DNA of 8,551 nt from Oscillospiraceae bacterium (GTDB lineage: Bacteria; Bacillota; Clostridia; Oscillospirales; Acutalibacteraceae): positions 1-8,551 of the forward strand of contig JAIRUF010000104.1 in NCBI GenBank assembly GCA_031254555.1, written 5' to 3'. Both the position numbers and the translations under genes were made by a program. Shown here piece after piece: positions 1-5,832 of this stretch (position 1 is its first letter; the number at the start of each line of letters is the position of its first letter). The notes below the pieces were generated by a model. It did no database searches. It was not told where the DNA came from and was given only the letters and a program-made list of their open reading frames with translations.

Positions 1-678
1 GCTCCTAGTCAGATAGCACAGGCTATAGAACAGATGAGTGATAGTAACGCGTCAGATGTAATTATTATAGGACGCGGAGGCGGTTCTGCAGAGGATTTAT
101 GTGCTTTTAACGATGAGGAAGTCGCACGAGCTGTATTCAATTGCAGAACACCAATAATTTCAGCTGTAGGGCATGAGACGGATTACACTATATGTGATTT
201 TACGGCGGATCTCAGAGCGCCTACGCCTTCGGCGGCGGCAGAGCTTGCAGTGCCTGACAAGTCAGAGCTTAAAAATAGAATAGACTCTAGCATAAGCCTT
301 ATTTATACATCAGTTTTTGAAAAAGTATATACGCAAAAAAATATAACAAAATTGATAACCTCAAGTCTTAATACAGAGATTCCTAAAAAATTAATTAATT
401 TTAGGAGAATTGTTTTAGATGAACATATTAAAACTATAATGGATAGTGAAGTGTTATCGATAAGAGAAAAAAGGCACAACCTTGGTAGTTTGTCCGGCAA
501 GCTTGATGCAATGAGTCCATTTAAGGTTATGGCAAGAGGTTATAGTATTACAACAAATATGAATGGAACACTTATAAATAGTATAGATAATATTGACATA
601 GATGATAAAATATGTATACAATTATTAAATGGAAAAATTAATTGTGTAGTAGATGGTATTGAAAGGCTGAATAAATAA
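1..678 (+). CDS. xseA: Exodeoxyribonuclease VII large subunit, C-terminal part (5' end outside window)
   Basis: This is the catalytic subunit of exonuclease VII, a cytoplasmic nuclease that degrades single-stranded DNA to short oligonucleotides in repair. The reading frame is open from base 1 to a TAA at 676-678, giving the last 225 residues; the N-terminal OB-fold and the start lie upstream. Visible family motifs in fragment numbering are GRGGGS (24-29), GHETD (57-61) and [14 protein letters not shown] (72-85), followed by a helical region and the conserved C-terminal [12 protein letters not shown] block (171-182). About 200 residues follow GRGGGS. That is fewer than in the E. coli protein (from memory) and fits the shorter, roughly 400-residue clostridial forms, so a reduced coiled coil is likely. 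Bases 301-660 are strikingly A+T rich compared with the catalytic part. The stop overlaps the xseB start by one base, as expected for partner subunits. Confidence 0.97.
   Translation, partial: APSQIAQAIEQMSDSNASDVIIIGRGGGSAEDLCAFNDEEVARAVFNCRTPIISAVGHETDYTICDFTADLRAPTPSAAAELAVPDKSELKNRIDSSISLIYTSVFEKVYTQKNITKLITSSLNTEIPKKLINFRRIVLDEHIKTIMDSEVLSIREKRHNLGSLSGKLDAMSPFKVMARGYSITTNMNGTLINSIDNIDIDDKICIQLLNGKINCVVDGIERLNK
593..622 (+). promoter_or_regulatory. Candidate sigma-A-type promoter inside the end of xseA
   Basis: TTGACA at 593-598 matches the -35 consensus exactly. It is followed after 18 bases by TACAAT at 617-622, which matches five of six -10 positions. Transcription would begin near 630, about 50 bases before xseB. 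The surroundings are very A+T rich. Caution is needed: TTGACA recurs in this window (for example 1400, 1703 and 4501) because Ile/Leu-Asp codon pairs create it, but only this copy has a good -10 at suitable spacing. It is a pattern match only. Confidence 0.35.
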
Positions 679-899
679 TGAAAAAAAATGTAAGCTATGA
701 AAAAGCAATGGAAAGACTTGAAGAAATCGTAGGTCTTCTTGAAGACGGATCGCTGCCGCTTGATAAATCTTTGGGGTTGTTTGAAGAGGCGTCGCAGCTG
801 TCGGCTTATTGCAATAAATGTTTAGATGAGGCGGAGCTTAAAATAACTCAGTTTAATTCTTCTGTCAATGCAGTGAATGAGGAGGAATTTGATGCTTGA
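678..899 (+). CDS. xseB: Exodeoxyribonuclease VII small subunit
   Basis: This is the 73-residue small subunit that binds the coiled coil of XseA, several copies per large subunit, to form active exonuclease VII. The length is normal for the family. The typical features are the N-terminal YEKAMERLEEIVGLLEDGSL segment (7-26), the PLDKSLGLFEEA helix (27-38) and a C-terminal helix through CNKCLDEAELKI (45-56), ending in an acidic tail. The ATG shares its A with the xseA stop (TAATG), so translational coupling is likely. The ribosome site is weak (GAAAGG around 661-666, 11 bases from the ATG). A run of eight A (681-688) follows the start codon. The gene overlaps ispA by eight bases. Confidence 0.96.
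   Translation: MKKNVSYEKAMERLEEIVGLLEDGSLPLDKSLGLFEEASQLSAYCNKCLDEAELKITQFNSSVNAVNEEEFDA
880..885 (+). promoter_or_regulatory. Ribosome binding site that fixes the ispA start
   Basis: AGGAGG lies inside the end of xseB, six bases before the ATG at 892. It favours 892 over the upstream in-frame ATG at 877, because the 877 start would place this site inside its own codons 2 and 3. Confidence 0.85.
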
Positions 900-1782
900 T
901 GACTTTAGGACAGTTTATGAAAAGGATCTGGCGTTGATTGAAAAAGCCATACGGGAGTATTTTAAGGAATCCGCTGACGATGAGGACTATAAGGTAACGG
1001 CGCAGGCCATGCGCTACAGCGCTGAAAACGGAGGAAAGCGGATTCGGCCTGTGTTGGTTTTGGAGTTTTGTAAAGCGTGCGGGGGAGATATCTCAATAGC
1101 TTTACCGTTTGCGTGTGCAATAGAAATGATTCACACATATTCCCTCATACATGATGACCTTCCCTGCATGGATAATGACGATATGAGGCGCGGCAAACCT
1201 TCATGCCATGTTGCATTTGGCGAGGAATACGCGCTTTTAGCGGGTGACGCGTTGTTGACACTTGCATTTTCGGTGTTGGTATCAGGAAAGGCTGATGCGT
1301 CGACGGCCGTTAAAGCGGTAAGGGAAGTGTCAAAAAGATCTGGTATTGAGGGTATGGTAGCAGGACAGACGATGGATCTTTTAAACGAGGATAAAAAAAT
1401 TGACATAGAGGTGCTGCAAAAGATACATTTGCTAAAAACAGGAGCACTTATAGAATGCTGCGCAGTTCTTGGGTGTATAGCCGCAAATGCAAATGACGAT
1501 CAGATAAAAGCCGCCAGGAGATATGGTAAGAATCTGGGACTTGCCTTTCAGATTATAGATGATATACTGGACGTTGAGGGCAACAGTGAGAATATGGGCA
1601 AACAAGTTGGCAGTGACGCAAGCAATAATAAATCAACATATGTAACGCTTTTAGGTATCGGTTCTGCCCGTATGCTTGCTGATAAATATACAAATGAAGC
1701 TATTGACAGCGTTGAGATTTTTGATGTCAATGGAAATTTTTTAAAAGATCTTGCTGAAAATATGAAAAATAGAGATAGATAA
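892..1782 (+). CDS. ispA: Short-chain polyprenyl diphosphate synthase (farnesyl diphosphate synthase type)
   Basis: This cytosolic prenyltransferase condenses isopentenyl diphosphate with allylic diphosphates, most likely to farnesyl diphosphate, the precursor for undecaprenyl and quinone chains. Starting at 892 the protein has 296 residues, normal for bacterial IspA. It shows GGKRIRP (47-53, substrate binding), the first aspartate-rich motif DDLPCMD (88-94) with the two-residue insertion of bacterial type FPP synthases, GQTMDL (158-163), and the second aspartate motif DDILD (223-227). The sequence around the first motif (HTYSLIHDDLPCMDNDD) closely resembles E. coli IspA, so C15 is the best guess; geranylgeranyl diphosphate synthesis cannot be excluded from sequence alone. 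An in-frame ATG at 877 would add five residues but lacks its own ribosome site. The gene overlaps xseB by eight bases and lies 17 bases before dxs, which is in the same overall pathway. Confidence 0.95.
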   Translation: MLDDFRTVYEKDLALIEKAIREYFKESADDEDYKVTAQAMRYSAENGGKRIRPVLVLEFCKACGGDISIALPFACAIEMIHTYSLIHDDLPCMDNDDMRRGKPSCHVAFGEEYALLAGDALLTLAFSVLVSGKADASTAVKAVREVSKRSGIEGMVAGQTMDLLNEDKKIDIEVLQKIHLLKTGALIECCAVLGCIAANANDDQIKAARRYGKNLGLAFQIIDDILDVEGNSENMGKQVGSDASNNKSTYVTLLGIGSARMLADKYTNEAIDSVEIFDVNGNFLKDLAENMKNRDR

Positions 1783-1799
1783 GGGGTTGTTTATCACTT

Positions 1800-3662
1800 A
1801 TGAACAGTATTTTAAAAAAAGTTAAGTCTCCCGATGATTTAAAAAAACTAAAAGACTATGAACTGACAATACTTGCAGATGAGATAAGAAAAGTTTTAAT
1901 AGATACAGTATCTGAAAACGGCGGACACCTTTCACCAAATCTAGGTGTTGTGGAGCTTACTATTGCTATGCATAAGGTGTTTAACTCACCCAAGGATCAA
2001 TTTGTGTGGGATGTGGGGCATCAGGTCTACACGCATAAGCTGATTACAGGGCGGCAGGATGATTTTTGCAAACTGCGTATGGAGGACGGACTGTCCGGAT
2101 TTCCTAACCCTAATGAAAGTGAACATGATATATTTTTTCAAGGTCACAGCAGTGCGTCTATTTCGTCGGCCTTTGGGTTGTCCATGGCGAAAAAGCTGTT
2201 AAACGATCCCAATTATACCGTGGCGGTGATAGGAGACGGAGCACTTACAGGAGGGCTTGCGTTTGAGGGTCTTAACAATGCGGGAAGAAGTAAAAATGCA
2301 AAGTTGATAATTATACTCAACGACAATGATATGTCTATATCTAAAAACGTTGGGTCCATTGCCAAATATCTTGCGGCAATAAGAACAAAGCCCCAATATT
2401 ACGCAATTAAATCCAATATAGAGGACAGTGTGATGAACATCCCTAAAGGCGGGGAAATGCTCTATGAAAAAATATCAAAAGCCAAAAAAGCACTTAAAAA
2501 CTACATGTATGAAAGCACTCTTTTTGAATATATGGGATTTAGATATTTAGGTCCTATAGACGGGCATGACATCAGTGCCGTTTGTGATGCTCTTGAGGGA
2601 GCAAAGTCACTCGAGTGTCCTGTGCTGCTTCACGTTAAAACGATAAAGGGTAAAGGATATGATTTTGCTGAAAAACTACCGACGCAGTTTCATGGCACCC
2701 CTAAATTTGACATAGAAACAGGTGAACCTATATCCGGCGCCAACAGCTTTTCATCTAAGTTTGGAAAATATCTTTGTAAACATGCTGAAGATGATAAAAG
2801 AATTTGCGCTATAACGGCGGCAATGTCTTTTGGAACCGGGCTGGAGACATTTAAAGAAAATTATAAACCGCGATTTTTTGATGTGGGTCTTGCGGAGGAG
2901 CATGCGGTTACGTTTGCTTCTGGCCTCGCAAAAAATGGTATGCTGCCTGTGTTTGCTGTTTACTCAACATTTTTGCAGAGATGTTATGATCAGTTGGTTC
3001 ATGATGCCGCCCTTCAAAATCAAAAGCTGGTTTTGGCAATTGACAGGGCAGGATTTGTAGGCGATGACGGGGAGACGCATCAGGGTATATTGGATGTGGC
3101 ATTTTTAAATTCCATTCCCGGAATCAGAGTGTATTCTCCATCTTCATTTAATGAGTTGGAAATGAATTTAAACAGAGCGCTGTATGAAGACCCCGGAGTT
3201 GTTGCGGTAAGATACCCTCGCGGAAATGAGGGTGAATTCCCTGTGGACTATAAGTGTGTTGACGAACCGTTTACCATGTATGGCGATGAGGGGGCTAAAA
3301 ATGTTATTGTAACTTATGGGCGTCTGTTTTCAGAGGCTATAAAGGCTATGGAAAAGCTTCAAAAGAAAGGTATAAACGTAAAAATTCTAAAGTTAAACAG
3401 GGTGAAACCAATTGATATAAATGCTGTTAAATCCGTCTTAAATGATGAATCTATCTTCTTCTTTGAGGAGGGTGTAAGAAGTGGCGGAGCGGGTGAGAGC
3501 TTTGCATTAAAACTTTTAGAAAATGGTTTTAAGGGACAGTATAAGCTTAGAGCTGTGGAGGACAAGTTTGTAGAGTCCGCGTCAATGCCTACACTCTTGA
3601 AAAAATATAAGTTCGACAGTGAAGGCATGGTCGATCTGATAGCGGGGAGCACAAAAACTTGA
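1800..3662 (+). CDS. dxs: 1-deoxy-D-xylulose-5-phosphate synthase
   Basis: This thiamine-diphosphate enzyme condenses pyruvate with glyceraldehyde 3-phosphate to DXP, which feeds the MEP isoprenoid pathway and also thiamine and pyridoxal synthesis. The 620 residues match the family's usual length. Visible elements are GGHLSP (41-46), DVGHQVYTHK (71-80), QGHSSAS (114-120), the thiamine diphosphate/magnesium motif starting GDGALTGG (145-152) with Asn near 174, and GPIDGHD (251-257). The pyrimidine-binding half has GLAEEHAVTFASG (363-375; Glu366 corresponds to the catalytic Glu370 of E. coli), DRAGFVGDDGETHQG (415-429) and RYPRG (471-475). A transketolase C-terminal domain follows from about 495. 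ATG 1800 is the only start after the in-frame TAG at 1776-1778. The ribosome site (AAGGGG, 1781-1786) lies 13 bases away, rather far, so initiation may be moderate. The stop overlaps the TTG start of tlyA by four bases. Confidence 0.97.
   Translation: MNSILKKVKSPDDLKKLKDYELTILADEIRKVLIDTVSENGGHLSPNLGVVELTIAMHKVFNSPKDQFVWDVGHQVYTHKLITGRQDDFCKLRMEDGLSGFPNPNESEHDIFFQGHSSASISSAFGLSMAKKLLNDPNYTVAVIGDGALTGGLAFEGLNNAGRSKNAKLIIILNDNDMSISKNVGSIAKYLAAIRTKPQYYAIKSNIEDSVMNIPKGGEMLYEKISKAKKALKNYMYESTLFEYMGFRYLGPIDGHDISAVCDALEGAKSLECPVLLHVKTIKGKGYDFAEKLPTQFHGTPKFDIETGEPISGANSFSSKFGKYLCKHAEDDKRICAITAAMSFGTGLETFKENYKPRFFDVGLAEEHAVTFASGLAKNGMLPVFAVYSTFLQRCYDQLVHDAALQNQKLVLAIDRAGFVGDDGETHQGILDVAFLNSIPGIRVYSPSSFNELEMNLNRALYEDPGVVAVRYPRGNEGEFPVDYKCVDEPFTMYGDEGAKNVIVTYGRLFSEAIKAMEKLQKKGINVKILKLNRVKPIDINAVKSVLNDESIFFFEEGVRSGGAGESFALKLLENGFKGQYKLRAVEDKFVESASMPTLLKKYKFDSEGMVDLIAGSTKT
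3644..3649 (+). promoter_or_regulatory. Ribosome binding site for the TTG start of tlyA
   Basis: GGGGAG lies nine bases before TTG 3659, inside the end of dxs. With the family-typical N-terminus that follows, it supports initiation at TTG. Confidence 0.65.
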
Positions 3663-4480
3663 CGGTAAAAAAGAGGCTTGATATAGCCCTGTTTGAAGGC
3701 GGACATACAAACAGCAGAGAAAAGGCGAAGGCGCTTATCATGGCAGGACAGGTTTATGTAAACGGTCAAAAGGAGTCAAAATCCGGAGCCTTTGTAAGAC
3801 CGGATGATAAAATAGAGGTAAAAGGTGAAAAGCTCCCGTTTGTTAGCCGCGGAGGATTAAAGCTTCAAAGAGCTATACAAAACTTTAATATAAATCTTAA
3901 GGACTGCGTTTGCCTGGATATCGGCGCGTCAACCGGCGGGTTTACAGATTGCATGCTGCAAAACAATGCGGTTCGCGTGTATGCAGTTGATGTGGGATAC
4001 GGCCAGCTTGCCTGGAAATTGAGAACAGACCGGCGTGTAATAAGCCTTGAGAGGACCAATTTTCGCTATATAACCAAAGAGCAGTTACCGGAAGAAATAG
4101 ACTTTGCCAGTATTGATGTATCTTTTATTTCACTTAAAATAATTTTACCCGTATTGTTTGACCGGTTAAAAACTTGCGGGTATGCAGTAGCGTTAATAAA
4201 ACCACAGTTTGAGGCGGGCCGTGAACATGTAGGCAAAAACGGCGTAGTAAGGGACCGTGCAATACATATCAGCGTGATAAAAAACACTTTGGAGTTTACA
4301 CTTAAAAGCGGATTTGATATATTGGGGTTAGACTACTCTCCCATAAAAGGTCCTTGCGGCAATATAGAATACCTTATGTTTTTAAAAAAATCTGAGGAAC
4401 CCAATATATGCGGTAATGTAGATGTTGAACATGTAGTCATGCTTTCGCACGAAAGTCTAAACGATGGTGAAAAAGAATGA
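3659..4480 (+). CDS. tlyA: TlyA-family rRNA (cytidine-2'-O)-methyltransferase
   Basis: This is an S-adenosylmethionine-dependent RNA 2'-O-methyltransferase of the TlyA (hemolysin A-like) family. Characterised members methylate C1920 of 23S rRNA and, in the longer type, also C1409 of 16S rRNA. The 273 residues contain an N-terminal S4 RNA-binding domain (about 5-65, including REKAKALIMAGQVYVNG, 20-36) and an FtsJ-like domain with the SAM loop GASTGGFTD (89-97). The K-D-K-E catalytic set is at Lys68, Asp153, Lys181 and Glu237, each one residue before its counterpart in M. tuberculosis TlyA as I recall that sequence. The length and full N-terminus resemble the longer, dual-specificity type, but the targets here are inferred. 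The start is TTG, four bases of which are shared with the dxs stop (TTGA). The stop shares ATGA with nadK. The haemolysin name in older annotations is probably misleading. Confidence 0.94.
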   Translation: MTVKKRLDIALFEGGHTNSREKAKALIMAGQVYVNGQKESKSGAFVRPDDKIEVKGEKLPFVSRGGLKLQRAIQNFNINLKDCVCLDIGASTGGFTDCMLQNNAVRVYAVDVGYGQLAWKLRTDRRVISLERTNFRYITKEQLPEEIDFASIDVSFISLKIILPVLFDRLKTCGYAVALIKPQFEAGREHVGKNGVVRDRAIHISVIKNTLEFTLKSGFDILGLDYSPIKGPCGNIEYLMFLKKSEEPNICGNVDVEHVVMLSHESLNDGEKE

Positions 4481-5340
4481 AAATAGCTATAATTCCCAAC
4501 TTGACAAGAGAAAAAGCAGCAGAGATCACAGTAAACATATCAAAAGAACTTGATTTGCTGAATGTGCAGTATTGTTTGCCGCAAATGGGAAACAGTCCGT
4601 TTGACTCTCTTAAAAATGTCCAATACATGTACATGGCTGATATGCTCCAGTGGTGTGACGTTGTAATTGCCGTGGGAGGGGACGGCTCTTTTTTAAATGC
4701 CGCTAAAAAGGCAGTGTGCTACAACAAGCCGATTTTGTGTATAAATGCCGGCCGCCTTGCTTTTATGGCAGGACTTGAAAGCAATGAACTAATACTGCTT
4801 AAAAGCATAATCAACGGCGAATATAAGATGGACAGGCGCATGATGCTTGATGTAAAAATACAAAGGGAAGATGAAATTATATATGATGATTTCTGTATCA
4901 ACGACGTTGTGATCTCAAGAGGTTCCAAGCTGCGTATGACAGATATAAACGTAGACTGTGACGGTAAGCGCATAAACACATACAGGGGAGATGGCATAAT
5001 AGTGGCAACACCAACCGGTTCGACAGCGTATTCGCTGACAGCGGGCGGACCTGTTATGAACCCATCTATCGAGAGTATGGTGATGACGCCAATATGCACG
5101 CAGTCACTATTTGCGAGGTCAATAGTTTTTGACAGTAAAAATATCATATCGATGTATGCCAATAATGACTCAAGGAACAGTGATTTATTTTTATCACTTG
5201 ACGGTGATGAAAGCATAAATATCGCCAAAGGTGAAAAGATCTTTGTCAAAAAATCGGATAGATACGCGGATTTTATACGTCTTAAAACGGATGAATTTTT
5301 TGATGTTTTGCATACAAAACTGGCAGACAGGAGGGTATAG
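4477..5340 (+). CDS. nadK: NAD kinase
   Basis: NAD kinase phosphorylates NAD+ to NADP+ and so sets the cell's NADP(H) pool. The 287 residues show the family's GGDG signature (GGDGSFLNAA, 67-76), the NAD-binding Asn-Asp pair in CINDVVISRG (140-149), and the long glycine-rich block GDGIIVATPTGSTAYS (171-186) continuing into LTAGGP (187-192). Two motifs are unusual: NAGRLAFM (90-97), where the common form is NxGxLGF, and TPICTQSL (204-211), where PICPHSL is more usual. Both lie beside substrate-binding loops. I infer that function is kept because the catalytic motifs are intact. The ATG overlaps the tlyA stop (ATGA), with a GGTGA ribosome site at 4466-4470, six bases upstream. It ends two bases before argR. 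Placement between tlyA and argR is typical of Clostridia. Confidence 0.95.
   Translation: MKIAIIPNLTREKAAEITVNISKELDLLNVQYCLPQMGNSPFDSLKNVQYMYMADMLQWCDVVIAVGGDGSFLNAAKKAVCYNKPILCINAGRLAFMAGLESNELILLKSIINGEYKMDRRMMLDVKIQREDEIIYDDFCINDVVISRGSKLRMTDINVDCDGKRINTYRGDGIIVATPTGSTAYSLTAGGPVMNPSIESMVMTPICTQSLFARSIVFDSKNIISMYANNDSRNSDLFLSLDGDESINIAKGEKIFVKKSDRYADFIRLKTDEFFDVLHTKLADRRV
5305..5320 (+). repeat. Perfect inverted repeat just before the argR ribosome site
   Basis: GTTTTG (5305-5310) and CAAAAC (5315-5320) are exact reverse complements separated by CATA. They lie inside the last codons of nadK, eight bases before the argR Shine-Dalgarno. They could form a weak RNA hairpin or a protein-binding palindrome. 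The repeat does not fit the known ARG box consensus (TGAATwwwwATTCA), so its role is unknown and it may be chance. Confidence 0.5.
5329..5335 (+). promoter_or_regulatory. Strong ribosome binding site for the TTG start of argR
   Basis: AGGAGGG lies seven bases before TTG 5343 and ends within the last codons of nadK. It is the best Shine-Dalgarno in the nadK-argR area. There is no other in-frame start after the TGA at 5301, so it settles the argR start. Confidence 0.85.
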
Positions 5341-5342
5341 AA

Positions 5343-5801
5343 TTGAATATAAGACGTAAAAGGCAAGATCTTATATTAGAGATAATAAATGGAGAAAGTA
5401 TCTATACTCAGGAAGAGCTGCTGGCAAGGCTTAGAGACAAGGGGTTTGAGGTTACTCAGGCGACAATATCGCGTGATATCAAAGAGCTTAGACTTGTTAA
5501 AAAGGCAGGGCCCCAAGGAAAGTCTATGTATTCTCATGGCAATGAATTGAGTTCGGACTATTTTCACAGATATCATTCAATTTTTTCCGATACAGTTTTA
5601 TCTATAGATTTCGGGATGAATACCTGCGTTATAAAATGCCATGCCGGAATGGCGCAAGCAGCGTGCGCCGCTTTGGATTCGATGCGGCTGGAAGGTGTTT
5701 TGGGCACTCTAGCGGGGGATGATACGATATTTGTTTTGTGCAAAACTACGCAGTCTGCCGAGCAGCTTAAAGAAACTATTGAAAAGATGATAAATGTTTG
5801 A
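5343..5801 (+). CDS. argR: Arginine repressor ArgR/AhrC
   Basis: This is the hexameric, arginine-sensing DNA-binding protein that represses arginine synthesis genes and, in Bacillus, activates catabolic ones. The 152 residues are full length. The N-terminal winged helix-turn-helix spans about 5-65, with the recognition segment TQATISRDIKELRLVK (38-53). The C-terminal oligomerisation and arginine-binding domain has AGMAQAACAALDSM (101-114) and the signature GTLAGDDTIFV (121-131), whose two Asp residues contact arginine in known structures. The start is TTG at 5343, chosen from the strong ribosome site and the absence of alternatives. No arginine-pathway gene is in the window, and I find no clear ARG box upstream, so self-regulation is not evident here. 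The stop at 5799-5801 is followed by a 31-base gap to recN. Confidence 0.96.
   Translation: MNIRRKRQDLILEIINGESIYTQEELLARLRDKGFEVTQATISRDIKELRLVKKAGPQGKSMYSHGNELSSDYFHRYHSIFSDTVLSIDFGMNTCVIKCHAGMAQAACAALDSMRLEGVLGTLAGDDTIFVLCKTTQSAEQLKETIEKMINV
5651..5669 (+). repeat. G+C-rich hairpin inside argR
   Basis: GGCGCA (5651-5656) and TGCGCC (5664-5669) are exact reverse complements with a seven-base loop. The stem is G+C rich in an otherwise A+T-leaning operon. No U-run follows, so it is not an intrinsic terminator. The region encodes the conserved alanine-rich helix of ArgR, whose GCx codons could create it by chance. Confidence 0.5.
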
Positions 5802-5816
5802 CAAATAATTTGTATT

Positions 5817-5822
5817 AGGGAG
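5817..5822 (+). promoter_or_regulatory. Ribosome binding site for the TTG start of recN
   Basis: AGGGAG in the 31-base argR-recN gap lies ten bases before TTG 5833. The N-terminus produced from this TTG aligns with the family's usual first residues, so no later start is needed. Confidence 0.7.
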
Positions 5823-5832
5823 ATGTAAAAAC

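Noticed and set aside
381..406. TCCTAAAA / TTTTAGGA inverted repeat in xseA, with an AGGAG-like site after it
   Set aside because: The stem is almost all A-T in a very A+T-rich coding segment, and the nearby ATG at 419 opens only a six-codon frame; chance is the simplest explanation.
877..891. ATG at 877 as the start of ispA
   Set aside because: Its codons 2 and 3 are the AGGAGG that serves ATG 892, and it has no ribosome site of its own. The five extra residues are not family-like.
1400..1429. TTGACA with TACATT 18 bases later inside ispA, as a promoter for dxs
   Set aside because: The -10 matches only four of six positions, it lies about 370 bases before dxs, and TTGACA is a by-product of Ile-Asp codons here.
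3359..3769. 136-codon minus-strand open frame across the dxs-tlyA junction
   Set aside because: It lies opposite two well-supported genes and has no family motif; it is a shadow frame.
3659..4480. Reading tlyA as a haemolysin or virulence gene
   Set aside because: The S4 domain, the SAM loop and the complete K-D-K-E set identify an RNA methyltransferase; no toxin feature is present.
4719..5366. 215-codon open frame on the minus strand opposite nadK and the argR start
   Set aside because: It is fully covered by nadK, which has clear motifs. The antisense product is rich in Ser, Leu and Ile, shows no recognisable domain, and looks like a codon-use shadow.
5798..5832. Promoter before recN: TTGACA at 5798-5803, and a small palindrome ACAAA-TAA-TTTGT at 5802-5814
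   Set aside because: No acceptable -10 lies 16-18 bases downstream (AGATGT at 17). The palindrome is only five bases per arm and matches neither a LexA nor an ARG box.
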